From Musa acuminata AAA Group (taxonomy: Eukaryota > Streptophyta > Magnoliopsida > Zingiberales > Musaceae): a stretch of 64,000 bases of DNA. Below, piece by piece: positions 49,609-60,420 of this stretch. Below the pieces are notes generated by a model. That model was not told the DNA's origin and did not search any database. It saw only the letters and a program-made list of their open reading frames with translations. Position numbers and translations under genes: made by a program. The stretch is taken from assembly GCF_036884655.1 (NCBI RefSeq), contig NC_088330.1, positions 28,336,001 through 28,400,000 of the forward strand, given 5' to 3'. Position 1 is the stretch's first letter; every line of letters begins with the position of its first letter.

Positions 49609-51128
49609 GAAACTATTATTGCTGGCACAATGTTGTTATGGTATCCAAACAGTTTTCATATGTGGCAGCTTTTAATCGTCATCTTCCTTGTTCATGTCAA
49701 CTTCATGCTCGCACACTGGTGTTTTGGATTTGATGGCCCATCATGAACATCCACTTACTGTTGGGATCAAAAAGCTTTTGTTTTTGCAAAATGTTTACTA
49801 AGTATCTGCAAAATAACTAGGTGATTCTTGCTAGTGAACTTATCAATAAAGTGAAGCAAGGAATTTGGCAGTTTAGACTGAAACAAGAAATCTGCAGTTC
49901 ATTCTTATATTTATTTTTTAGCTACTCAAAATCATCCTGATTTTCCTTGATTGATAGAATAATGCGAACAGGATTTCCTCTAGATCATCCTTACACTATC
50001 TTAAAGGTCCGCTACTGTCTCCAGATCCAAAAAAGCAGATTGGAGACTTGGGGGCTGCTCTCTTGTGCATGGATGGGGGGATGGCTTGCCTGTTTGTATA
50101 GAGCATCAAAGATGGTGAATCAAGGGGGAAACCCAATGTCTTCTATAATGCTTAACATCTTTCTTTTTTATTACGAACATTGTAGCTTTGTATATCTCAT
50201 ATGATTCTTCCTATTAATTTTACATTACTAACCGAATAAAAAATCCATAGTTGTTTTAGCAGTTGTCTGATATCTTTCAGTTCGATTGGATATTTACAAT
50301 TTCCAATGCCACGGAAGAATTATATGCCTTGCAGGGCTTGGGATGTGATGATACAGTCGGTTGCCTCGTTTATAAAATCCAGGATTGTCATTCGGTGCTT
50401 CAAATGTGTTATCATGATGTAGAATACTTGGTATCCACGCTTACGGGCTGCACACATTAGGCCTTGGAGAGGCAAGGCAACACCATTTCGAAACATTATG
50501 GGGTGACTCAGTGAGCCAAAATAATATAGTTCATTCTAAATAGAGGATTTACATATATTCAATCCATCGATGGCATCTTTTAAGTTCTATGCTCTGAAGG
50601 TGTATGCTGTGAAGGCTGTTTGTAACACTTGTATGCTGACAAAGATTAACAAGAATGTCCAGAAAATGCAGCATTTCATGAATGTATTTTTTTGCCATCT
50701 GTGCATAAATGGCTTATGCTGGATCTTTCTAGAGCGAATTTTCTGAAATCAAGCTCAAAATTTTGTTAACTGCTGCCACATTTATGCCGCTTGAGCGTCT
50801 GGGCGAATATTATGTCTTCCAGTCTGCCATCAGATCAGGCCTTGGTTACCCTCAGCAACCAGGCAAATATCTGCATCTGGCATATTATTGCCTTCCAATC
50901 TGCCATCAGGCCTGGGTTTTTCTCACCAACCAGACATAACTTCTGTGAATAAGGTTTGTGTTGTCTACTGCTTACTGGACAGTGAGCAGCAGCCGAGGTT
51001 GATTGGTTTTTCTCACCAGCCAGACAACTTGTGTGAATAAGGTTTGTGTTGTCTACTGCTTGCTGGTCAGTGAGTAGCAGCCGAGTAGCAGCCGAGGTTG
51101 ATTAACTTCTGACAGAAAAGCTTATTGC
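49609..51128. other. E2F 3' flank with short tandem repeats
   Basis: No coding exon could be joined in phase. Duplicated stretches lie at about 50916-51005 and 51006-51094 (period 90 bp, sharing 'gtgaataaggtttgtgttgtctactgctt'). A further pair, near 50815-50840 and 50893-50915, shares 'ctgccatcag'. The E2F 3' UTR probably falls in the first part. Confidence 0.5.
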
Positions 51129-52063
51129 TGATATTGTCTATCTCTCTATCGAGGAAAATTTTTTATTTTGTTGAGAAAAATTTATATAAATAGGAGAGAG
51201 ATATGTTAATATATTTAAGTTAAAGTTTCTTCAATAAAGCTTCTTCAATAATTTTTCTTATATTCTATTCTTTCCAACATTGTATCAGAGCGTGAGAAAA
51301 GCGAAGCTTCGCCCCTGCCTCCGGCCAGTGATCAATATCGCTGCAGCCACATTCCTAAGAGGCTCCGTGACCAATCCTCATCTTTCTCATCGCGGTAGTC
51401 TTCGTTGATCTACCAACAGTCGGCGGACTTGAGGAGAACGAAGGGAACGCCTGTGCCCTCAACAGTCTACATGTTGGGACTCAGCAGTCCGGTGTGCTCT
51501 CCTTCGCATATACGTACAGCCGTGCCACGCACAGCACCGTGTGGATCATCGCTCGTGCATGAACTCTAGCCACCGCAGTCACCCACCTCTCAGCTCCTTG
51601 ATACTGCTGTAGCATCACTGCAACATCGTTGTAACTTTTTCCTCTACTGCAGCTTCTTCCTCTGTTGCGGCTTCTTACTCTGCTATAGCATTGCTATAGC
51701 TTTCTATATTGCTGCAGCTTTCTCCTCTACTATAGCCACCGCCGTCGTCGTCGCCGTCGTCGTCGCAGCCGCAGTAATAGCAACAGCAACAGCAACGATA
51801 TGCTCTTGTCCTAGATCTGCTCATGCCCTACTCGCGAAGCCTTTGGCTCATAAACTGTTTACTTTGCATCAATCCAAGATTGGTATCCTTGACAGAAGGA
51901 CCATCTTACAGGGGCATGATAGCAGATAAGATTTTTCTGACTATATGAGAAAATCTCTCTACTTTGTTGAGGAAAATCCTCCTTCATAATCTGTATAAAT
52001 AGGAGAGGAACATGTTAATGTATTCAAGTTAATAATTCTTCTTATATTCTATTTTTTCCAACA
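51129..52063 (+). mobile_element. Miniature Copia derivative (935 bp)
   Basis: Its LTRs are 51129-51279 and 51917-52063, about 150 bp each, starting TGATA and ending TTTCCAACA. A primer site reading TGTATCAGAGC follows the 5' LTR, and a purine tract (ACAGGGGCA) precedes the 3' LTR. The 637-bp interior keeps only a leader with GTC/CAG triplet runs (51740-51800) and the last about 28 codons of the RNase H end (KPLAHKLFTLHQSKIG type, 51836-51910). The LTRs match those of the large Copia at 53441-59013 in the opposite orientation, so this is a deletion derivative of that family. No clear target duplication. Confidence 0.85.
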
Positions 52064-52589
52064 AAATTTGAGCCTCTATGGCTGGGATGATCAGCTTGGT
52101 CCGAAGTTAGGCTTTGTGATTTTGGTCAAAATCTAAAGAGTTGCTCAATCAAAGGCAATGGATGCACTCGATGTTGTTAATCATGAAAAGGTTGAGAAGA
52201 AAATCCAATCCAAAAGGTTGAGAAGAGACTTAATCCAAGTAAGAATTTTCTAAGGATTTATAATTTTTCTGAAGAAGCAAAACAGAACTTTCTTTTTATT
52301 ATCATGGGAAGTATATACTTCTTAAAGAGGATCCTTGAGTTTCTCCAATAATAGCTAACACATCCAACTAACATACATATTCTCAAGTAGTTAATGCACT
52401 ACTTACTAAAAGACTCTTAATAAAAGCAATAAAAGTGACTTCAGAAATAATAATAAAAAATATATATAACAACAAAGACTCTAAAACATAATTAATTAGT
52501 AGTTGTCTAAAATTAGATCATGCCCCTATATTATTGTCCTCAGCTTGGGAAAAATTAAACTTAGAAATTATAGTCAACGCCCACCTCAT

Positions 52590-53440
52590 TAATCTTCTTT
52601 AGTTCTTGAGGTGAAATCCGTGCATCTTCAAAATTGCTTTTTCATTGAAATGTACCAAGTATTTAGCAAGTGACTTGTTGCAATACTTTGAACGTCTAAT
52701 ACATCAATGACTTCTCTGGTAAAGCTCATATACTTGGTGATAAATTCATTTGGCTTTATGAAAATTTTATTCTCATCCCTATAGTATGGACCCAAGTCAC
52801 ATTATAAAAATTGGACTAATTGCTAACCCATTGGGTAGCTCAATTCGACCCGAATTTTTTAGTAACTTAACATGATTCAATTTTCTTTTGCTTGCATTTA
52901 TTATATTTATTATATGTCTTAGAAGGATTTTTTTTTTTTTGAAGATAAACCATGATAAGATCACCTTCTTCAAACTCTTTATTATATGTCTTGACTGTTC
53001 ACCAACTTGATCATGAATGATCTTAATATGAACAGCAAACTGTTCCACATCCATGCTGACATTTGATTGATTTGTAAGTGAAATTAGGATGGTTAAGATT
53101 TGTTGATATGTTAAGAGAGTCGTAGGCAAATTCTGCATGAGAAATAATGACATCCCATCTTTGAGAATTGTCACCAACCAAGCTTCTTAATAAATTCCCA
53201 AGGGAGTGACTTGCCACATCTGTTTGGATGATATGTATGCACTAGAAAACTATAGCTTAGTACCCGAAAGCTTACAAAATGTCTTTCAAAAGCAACTCAC
53301 AAATCTTATATCATGATCCGAAGTAACGGACCTTAGAGTCCCACAAATGAACTACTTCTTTGAATAATTAATTAGCCGCATGTGAGGCATCAATAGAATT
53401 TATGTAATGTAGGAAGTGATTTATCTTAAAATCTATTATT
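52590..53440 (-). pseudogene. Ty3 chromovirus-like integrase and C-terminal end (left half)
   Basis: On the minus strand, integrase remnants read SIDASHAAN and LFKEVV near 53370, LRSLVGDN then AEFAYD near 53130-53190, and the chromodomain-proximal end LPNGLAISPIF near 52800. A tail of FTREVIDVLDVQSIA type follows near 52650. Stops and shifts are frequent. It continues across the inserted Copia into 59014-60420. Confidence 0.8.
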
Positions 53441-53613
53441 TGTTAGAAAATAAATAGATAAACAAGTTGTAGAAGAAGTTGATTGTTATTAACATATCCC
53501 CTTTCTTTTTATACAGGTTAGAAGGGAGAATTTTCCTCAACAGGTTAGAGGATTTCCCTCAACAGAGTAGAGAGATTTCCTCAAACAGTTAGGGAAATCT
53601 TATCTACTTATCA
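53441..53613 (-). repeat. 3' LTR of the Copia element
   Basis: On the minus strand it runs from TGATAAGTAGATAAG to TTTTCTAACA. The last gag-pol codons and the stop (YDK, TAG) read into its first bases. Confidence 0.92.
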
Positions 53614-56600
53614 TACCCCCGCAAGATGGTGCTCCTATCAAGGAGGCCAATCTTGGACTGATGTAATGCAAAAAGTTTACGAGCTAGAGGCTTCGTAAAT
53701 GAGTCGGCCAATTGATTAGCCGTATGAACATGAGAAACACGAAGTTGACGGCGGACAACTTGATCGCGTACAAAGTGGAAGTCGATAGCAATATGTTTCA
53801 TGCGGGAGTGAAATACCGGATTAGCGCACAGATAGGTAGCTTCAATATTATCACAATATATTATAGGGGTGGAATCGATGTTGAGTTCCTAGAGTAGATT
53901 CGTGATCCAATTGAGTTCTGCAGTGGTAGCGACAATGACACGGTATTCAGCTTCAGTTGTAGACCGGGCGACTGTCTTTTGCTTCTTAGAACTCCAACTG
54001 ATTGGATGAGCACCAAGGAAGATAATATACCCCGATGTGAATGTTCTATCATCAAGGTTACCTACCCAATCAGCATCGACAAAGGCATGAAGACGAAGTG
54101 GAGAGTGTTTATGAAAAAAGAGTCCATGATTTAGGGTCCCTTTAAGATATCGTAGAAGTCTCTTGACCGCAGACCAATGTAGAGTAGATGGTTGTTGCAT
54201 AAACTATGATAATTTATTGACAGCAAATGAGATGTTTGAACGCGTGAGAGCTAAGTATTGTAAAGAGCCAACAACTTGGCGGTATTGAGTGGGTTCCGTA
54301 GCAGGACTTCCATCCGATAATTTGATAGAACCACTAGTAGAGATGGGGGTTGTAACTGCATTTGCATCCTGTATGTTTGTCTTTAATAACAAATCTTGAA
54401 TGTACTTGCGTTGTGATAAAAGGAGACCGGAAGATGTGAAGGTAGCTTCGACGCCCAGAAAGTAGCTCAAGGGTCCAAGATCCTTAAGCGAGAATCGAGC
54501 TGCCAGCTGTTTGATGAACGCTTGGATGCTGATGGGATTGTTGCTTGTAACAATAATATCATCCACATATACCAGAATATACATTGTGTTTCCATGCTGA
54601 TGTCGCAGAAACAACGAAGTGTCAGATTTGGAGTTAAGAAAGCCGACAGAAGTAAAAAATGAGCTAAGTTCAGTGTACCAAGCTCTCGGAGCCTGACGAA
54701 GTCCATAAATGGATTTCCGAAGTTTGCAAACATGCTATGGATACTGAGGATGAGTAAAACCAGGGGGTTGTTGCATAAAAACATCTTCGGATAGAAACTG
54801 TAGAAAGGCATTATTAACATCCAATTGTCGTAATTGTCAGCCTTTAGTGGTAGCCAGACTCAAGATAAGCCGGATTATAGTGGGTTTAACAACAGGACTA
54901 AACGTCTCAGTGAAATCAACTCCAGGTTGTTGATGAAACCCTTTGGCGACCAAGCATCCCTTATATCGGGCAATAGAGCCATCTGGGTTTCGCTTAATTC
55001 TAAAGACCCACTTACACTCGATGATGTTTTGTAAAGGATGGAAAGGAATAAGATCCCACGTTGAATTATGGAGGAGGGCATTATATTCCTCACTCATGGC
55101 AGTACGCCAATGCGGAGATTTTTGGGCTTGAGTGAAGGTGGTGGGTTCAACGTTGGGGGATGAGGAATTCATGATAGCTTGTAGGTTAAGTACTTGACGA
55201 GGTTTAAAAATACCATGCTTAGAGCGAGTGGTCATAGGATGATTGGAGACGACAGGATTGGGAGGTGATGTTGGGTGAGGATCTATAGTACAATCCGGGT
55301 CAAGTGGAGACACATCAGGGGCACTTAGGCGAGAAGGAGGTAAAGAGGATGGTTGTGTTTCGGAACATATTGCCCCATCAATTGGGGAAGAGTGGAGTGG
55401 AGTAGGAACAGAGGAAACGGGCAAGTGTTGAACTGGAGTGATATAGTGCGGATCAGGAGGGGAGGAAGTAGACGAAGTCGTAGGAGGCTCGTCCGATTGG
55501 TCCGAAGGTATACTCTAGTGAGATAGTGAAGTGGTCCGTATGGCAGGATATGGAAGGGTTTGGAAATGAAAGTTAGATTCAACAAAGACAACATGACGTG
55601 ATATGAAGATTTTGTGAGTGTAGAGATTATAGCAGCGGAAAGCATTATGTTCAAGTGAGTAACCAATAAAGACGCAAGGTGTTAACTTATGAGAGGCATA
55701 GGGACGTAACCAAGGATAACATAAACAACCGAACACTCGGAGTTTACGAAGGTTAGGGGGTTTGTGAAATAGTGTGTCAAAGGGGGACTAGTATTGTAGA
55801 ACTGGTGTAGGCATTCGATCAATTAGGTAGACAGCAGTTTGAAAGGCTGCTGTCCAAAAAGTTGAAGGCATGGAAGCCTGATGTAGAAGTTTGAGTCCAG
55901 TTTCTACTATATGCCGATGTTTGCGTTCTGCAGAACCAACTAGTTGAGGAGTATGTGGGGGAGACTTGAGGTGTTGAATGCCACAAGCTGAGAGATGGGA
56001 TGCCAGGGCTTGATATTCACCGCCACCATCAGAGTAGACCGTTTTAATGGTAGACTGAAAATAGTTTTTGACCAACTTCTGGAAAGTGGAAAAAATACGA
56101 GAAACGTCAGATTTATGGGAAAGAGGATATATCCATGTGTATTTAGAGAAGTGATCTACAAAAATAACATAAAATCGGAACTTATCAAAAGATAAGATTG
56201 GAGCAGGACCCTAAACATCAGTATATATAATTTCAAAAGGTTTAGAGGAGGAAATGGAAGATGAGCCAAAAGGCTGCCGATGACTCTTATTACTAAGACA
56301 AGCATCACAATGCATCATAGAATTAGTGGACTTAAAAAGAGGAAGAGAGTGACGAGATAATAATTTCTGCTGAATAAAGGACGAGGGATGACCAAGCCGA
56401 CGATGCCACACATCAACTAGAGCCGCAACAGAAGAATGAACAGTGGGCTAGGTTATTCGAGAGGTTGATGGCCATTCGTAAATGTTGTCTTTATTCGGGC
56501 CTTGGACCAATGATGCCCCCGTGCTCAAGTCCTTAACAAGAAATGAATCAGGAAAGAATTCAATGGAAGTATTGTTATGTTTGCAAAATTGAGAAACAGA

Positions 56601-57830
56601 AATGAGGTTGCGTTTAATATGAGGGGAGCATAAAACATCATCAAGGGTAAATGTATTAGAGTCAGAATTAAGCGTTGTGGAACCAGCATGAGTTATAGGA
56701 AGTCTACCATCACCGATGATGATATCTTCATCGCCGCCATAGGGATTGTGAAGAGACAAATTCTGAAGATCAGCGGTGATGTGATGAGAGGCACCAGAGT
56801 CGACAATCCAGTTGGACTGGCTAGGTGTCGGAGTAGTTAGGAGATTTGCCTGAGGCCAGTGTGACGGAGCAAGGAGGCGGGGACGAGACCGGCAAACTTT
56901 AGCGGAGTGGCCGACTTTGTCACACAGTTGGCAAACGACCCGTCTTTAATGGCTTGGTAGGGCAGGACGCCAAGACGGATGATGGTTGGAGTTGCCACTT
57001 TGCGAGAAGTGATGACTAGGAGGATAGGAGGGGTGTTGCATGGAACTCATAGAATCAAGAGGCGCATTAGCCAAACCTTGGGTGATGTTCGGCAAGTACC
57101 GAATGCTCTTCCGTTTAGACTTGTGACTGACTTGAGCTGTGACAGTTGATCCAAGCAGTTTGTCCGCATGCTTCAAGTACATCTCATAGTCAGTCAGCTT
57201 ATCATAGAGATCTTCAAAAGAGACTGACGAGTCGCGTGCCCGAATTGCAGTAGCCAATTCCTTATAGTCGGTGTCGAGACCATTGAGGGTATGAATGACA
57301 ACCTCTTCGTCACATAGGGAATGACCTATCAAGGCTAAGTCATCGATGATAACCTTGATATGTTATAGATAATCAGATATAGTACTTCCCTCTTGTTTTG
57401 TCACCATAAGCTTGGATAGAAGACTGAGCTTGCGAGTACGCGAATGATTTGCTATGGTGGTTTGCAGTGTAGACCATGCATCGACAGCTGTCACACATGA
57501 AGATATCAAGGGAGCAACGGATCCAGCAACTGAAGCTTGAATACCTTGGAGGATGAGACGATCTTGACGTAGCCACAGTTTGTGAGCTGGATTGGGTACT
57601 GGGCTGGGATCGCTGGGGATGTTGAGCATGGCCGAAGGACAACTGAAAGAGTCATCAATGTAACCTAACAAGTCGTATCCAAATAAAAGATTAGAAAATT
57701 GAGCTCGCCAGGATGCATAGTTACCACCCTTTGATAACTTAAAGGGGATCAGCGTGGCAGCATTGATGGAGATAAGTAGAAGAACAAGAAGTGGGAGTTC
57801 CTACAGGAACTGAAACATCAGAAGAAGTGA
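53604..57830 (-). pseudogene. Copia gag-pol with point stop codons
   Basis: Domains in order on the minus strand: gag (57830-56950), zinc knuckle CQLCDKVGHSAKVC (about 56900-56940), protease with WIVDSGASHH (about 56785-56815), GAG-pre-integrase WHRRLGHPS (56380-56411), integrase (about 56200-55750), reverse transcriptase with LDVNNAFL and the YVDDI motif (about 55150-54400), and RNase H with VDADW (about 54080) ending LALHQSKIG-like at 53650. From about 57770 to 53604 one frame is kept. Ten in-frame stops break it, at 57363, 56946, 56448, 56211, 55788, 55515, 54837, 54735, 54204 and 53889. One frameshift is seen near 57770 at the gag start. The product would copy and integrate the element; this copy is dead. 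Confidence 0.93.
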
Positions 57831-57837
57831 ACGAAGA

Positions 57838-58911
57838 CTTTTTTTTTTTTGGTTTTTTTTTTTTTTTTTGGAAGAAATGCAGCGAACCTTGTGTGATACT
57901 CAGGTCACAGGTGGAGAATGAGGGAGGGGGCTGCTGGTATAGATTGCTGCAGCAGATTGGGCAATCTACAATAGTGCCCAAAGCTGCTGGCAGCTGTTGT
58001 GGATTGCTGCTTGCTGCAGCAGATTGTAGAGGCTGCAGTTCGCCGGAAGATGGCCGCGAAAACTACAACGGTACTCAAGACTGCGGTTCGCTGCCGTGTA
58101 TTGCTGCTTGCTGCAGCAGATTGTAGAGGCTGCAGTTCGCCGGAAAATGGCCGCGAAGACTGCAGCGGTACTCAAGACTGTGATTCGCTGCTTGCTGCAG
58201 CAGATTGTAGAGGCTGCAGTTCGCCGGAAGATGGCCGCGAAAACTGCAGCGATACTCAAGACTGTGATTCGTCGGGAAATGGCCACGAAAATCTACAGCG
58301 GTACTCAAGGAAACTGCAATGAGAGAAATCTGTAGCAATTAGATGTATAGAGGAAAGCGGCAGTGAAAGATGCTGCGGTAGAGGAAGGAAGATGCAGTGG
58401 ATGCGGCTGCTGCTGGCCGAGAAGCGGTTGCGACAGCGAAGGAGGAAGACGTGGCAGCCATCGTTAAGCAAGGAAGACTGAGTGAGGAAGACACCACCGT
58501 TCGCCGTTCGTCACTATTGAGGAGGAAGACACCGCCGTTGAGGAGGCACCGTTGTGTAGAGGGAAGCGGCAGCGAAAGCTGCTGCGGTAGAGGAAGATGC
58601 AATAGTTGCGATTGCTGCTGGTCGGGAAGCGAGGAAGACACCGCTGTTCACCGTTCACCGCTATTAAGGAGGCAGTGAGAGAATGTTTTCCTCCTTACGT
58701 GACGGCGACGGAGAGTGTCTGCTGTAGGCAGCAAATAGGAGAGGGAGCAAGGCCGACGAAGAAAAGCAAGACCGGTGATGAAGGAAGAGAAGGAGTGGAT
58801 GAGCAGAGCCAAGATGGTGCTCGTTAGCACTGGCTCTGAGCGTGTTACTGTGGCCGCTTGGCTAACACACGGCGATACTGCTGTCGCCAAGGAGGAACTG
58901 CTCTGATACCA
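57838..58911 (-). other. Copia leader with primer site and minisatellite
   Basis: Between the 5' LTR and gag lies a GC-rich leader. The primer site TGGTATCAGAGC is at 58900-58911. A repeat built on 'ctgcttgctgcagcagattgtagaggctgcagttcgcc' starts at 58007, 58104 and 58188 (periods 97 and 84 bp), with a fourth partial unit near 58270. An interrupted poly-T tract (plus strand) spans 57840-57867. Related 'gaggaagac..ccgttcgccgtt' phrases recur at 58480-58660. Open frames here are by-products of the repeats. Confidence 0.8.
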
Positions 58912-59013
58912 TGTTAGAAAATAAATAGATAAACAAGTTGTAAAAGAAGTTGATTGTTATTAACATATCCCTTCTTTTTATGAGAATTTTCCTCAACAGG
59001 TTAGAGGATTTCC
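58912..59013 (-). repeat. 5' LTR of the Copia element, truncated
   Basis: It matches the first 102 bases (plus-strand sense) of the LTR at 53441, with a small internal deletion, and then stops abruptly at 'gaggatttcc'. The U3 outer end is missing. Confidence 0.88.
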
Positions 59014-60420
59014 TTTATGCACAAAATCTATTGAGGCATTCTCCTACGGTGCATTAGGAATACGAAGGGGCTGGTATAAACTAATATTTTACACTCCTCT
59101 TTTGTCCCTTTGACAAATATAATACCTTTGCATAAAGCCAGAATATCCAATTTTATGTTAAGGACAAAAGTTCTTTCTTTAATAAAGTGAGTAATGTCCT
59201 CCAAATCTATCACCATACAATTTTTTCATGGCAATTACTTATAAAAAACCTTCCAATAAGCAGCAATTACTAATAAAAAACCTTCCAATAAGCAAAGCTA
59301 ATTTCTTTTGAAAAGATAACCATTTATGAGTATATAATCACTATTTTTTTCTCATCTAACTTTTGTCAGATTTTAAAGAAGAAAGGGTCAACTGCATATT
59401 TTTATGGTAAAAGATCAAATCCAATAATATCTCATAAGAAAGAGTGAAGTTGTACTTCTTGCAGAAGACATTTGCTACCTTACTAGATGAATTGGCCATA
59501 TAATGAAACAAACTAAAATTTTTCAAGTAAGCAACCCATCCTACATGCCTAGTATTAAGCTAGGTTTTTTTTAACCTTGAGGAATCTTAAAGCTTGATGG
59601 ATAGTCCATATAAAAAATAAATTTTACGCTAATAAGATAACCTTCCTATTACCGTGATGCTTAAATTATCACATATAATGCTTTGTCATATGTTGAATAT
59701 TTTAACCCGATATCACTTAGTTTGTCACTGAAATAAGTACTTACTCTTCCTTCTTACATTAGGACAACCTATATTTTTACACTCTACTTGAAAAGTCTCA
59801 TAGAAGTTAGACAATGTTAATACTAGTGCTTGTACAATTTTTTTCTCTAATAATTTAGAACTTTCTTTAGCTTTGTTGGTACACATAAACTCTTTGTTCC
59901 TCAAGAAATTAACCATATGAATAACAATAATACTAAAATTTTTAATGAATCGTCAATAAAATAATACCAAGCCATAGATGTTTTGAATATCGATGGAACG
60001 CTTAGGTCTAGGCCAATCAAGGATAGCATTCATTTTTTCGTCGTATATTTGCAAGCTACCTACACTTATCACATAGCCTAAAAATATAACTTTATCAATT
60101 ATGAAATAATACTTTTTAAGATTGGTATATAGTTTGTCATCTTGGAATTTGAACATTTTTTGAAGTGCTCTAGATGATGTATTATATCTCAGCTATGTAC
60201 TAAAAGATCATCAAATCAAACAACATACTTTCCTACAAACCCCTTTAAGACTTAAGTTCTCAACCCCATGGAGATTCCAAATAGTATCATGACAAGTCAT
60301 TTATACAACCCCTATTTAGTTTTAAAGGCTATCTTTTGTTCATCACTTAGTTTAATATGAATTTAATGATAATCACTACTAAGGTTAATTTTAGAAAAAA
60401 CCTTAGCACCTATAGGTACG
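59014..60420 (-). pseudogene. Ty3 chromovirus-like reverse transcriptase to integrase (right half)
   Basis: Minus-strand fragments follow Ty3 order. INLSSDYH and AFKTK appear near 60310-60400; a catalytic FDDLLVHS near 60200-60225 (normally YFDDILVYS); LYTNLKKYYF and FLGYVIS at 60075-60130; and WPRPKRS near 60010. RNase H remnants follow, and then the NAPxENASIDFV start of the integrase core near 59025-59050. The continuation lies at 52590-53440, beyond the inserted Copia. Many stops. Neither LTR was identified. Confidence 0.82.

Larger units (their letters stand above)
53441..59013 (-). mobile_element. Copia retrotransposon inserted in a Ty3 element
   Basis: Its LTRs are 53441-53613 (complete, 173 bp) and 58912-59013 (cut short at its outer end). 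On the minus strand the tRNA-Met primer site TGGTATCAGAGC (58900-58911) directly follows the 5' LTR, and the purine tract GCGGGGGTA precedes the 3' LTR. A leader with minisatellite repeats (57960-58900) comes before gag. Gag-pol spans 57830 to 53604. The outer part of the 5' LTR and some host sequence were lost, so no target duplication survives. Confidence 0.93.

Noticed and set aside
50263..50460. Possible last exon of E2F (plus-strand open frame)
   Set aside because: Joining from the donor at 49542 in phase gives a stop after two codons, and the peptide does not resemble an E2F tail.
57791..58827. Many open frames of 60-110 residues on both strands
   Set aside because: They fall in the Copia leader and its CTG-rich minisatellite or the poly-T tract.
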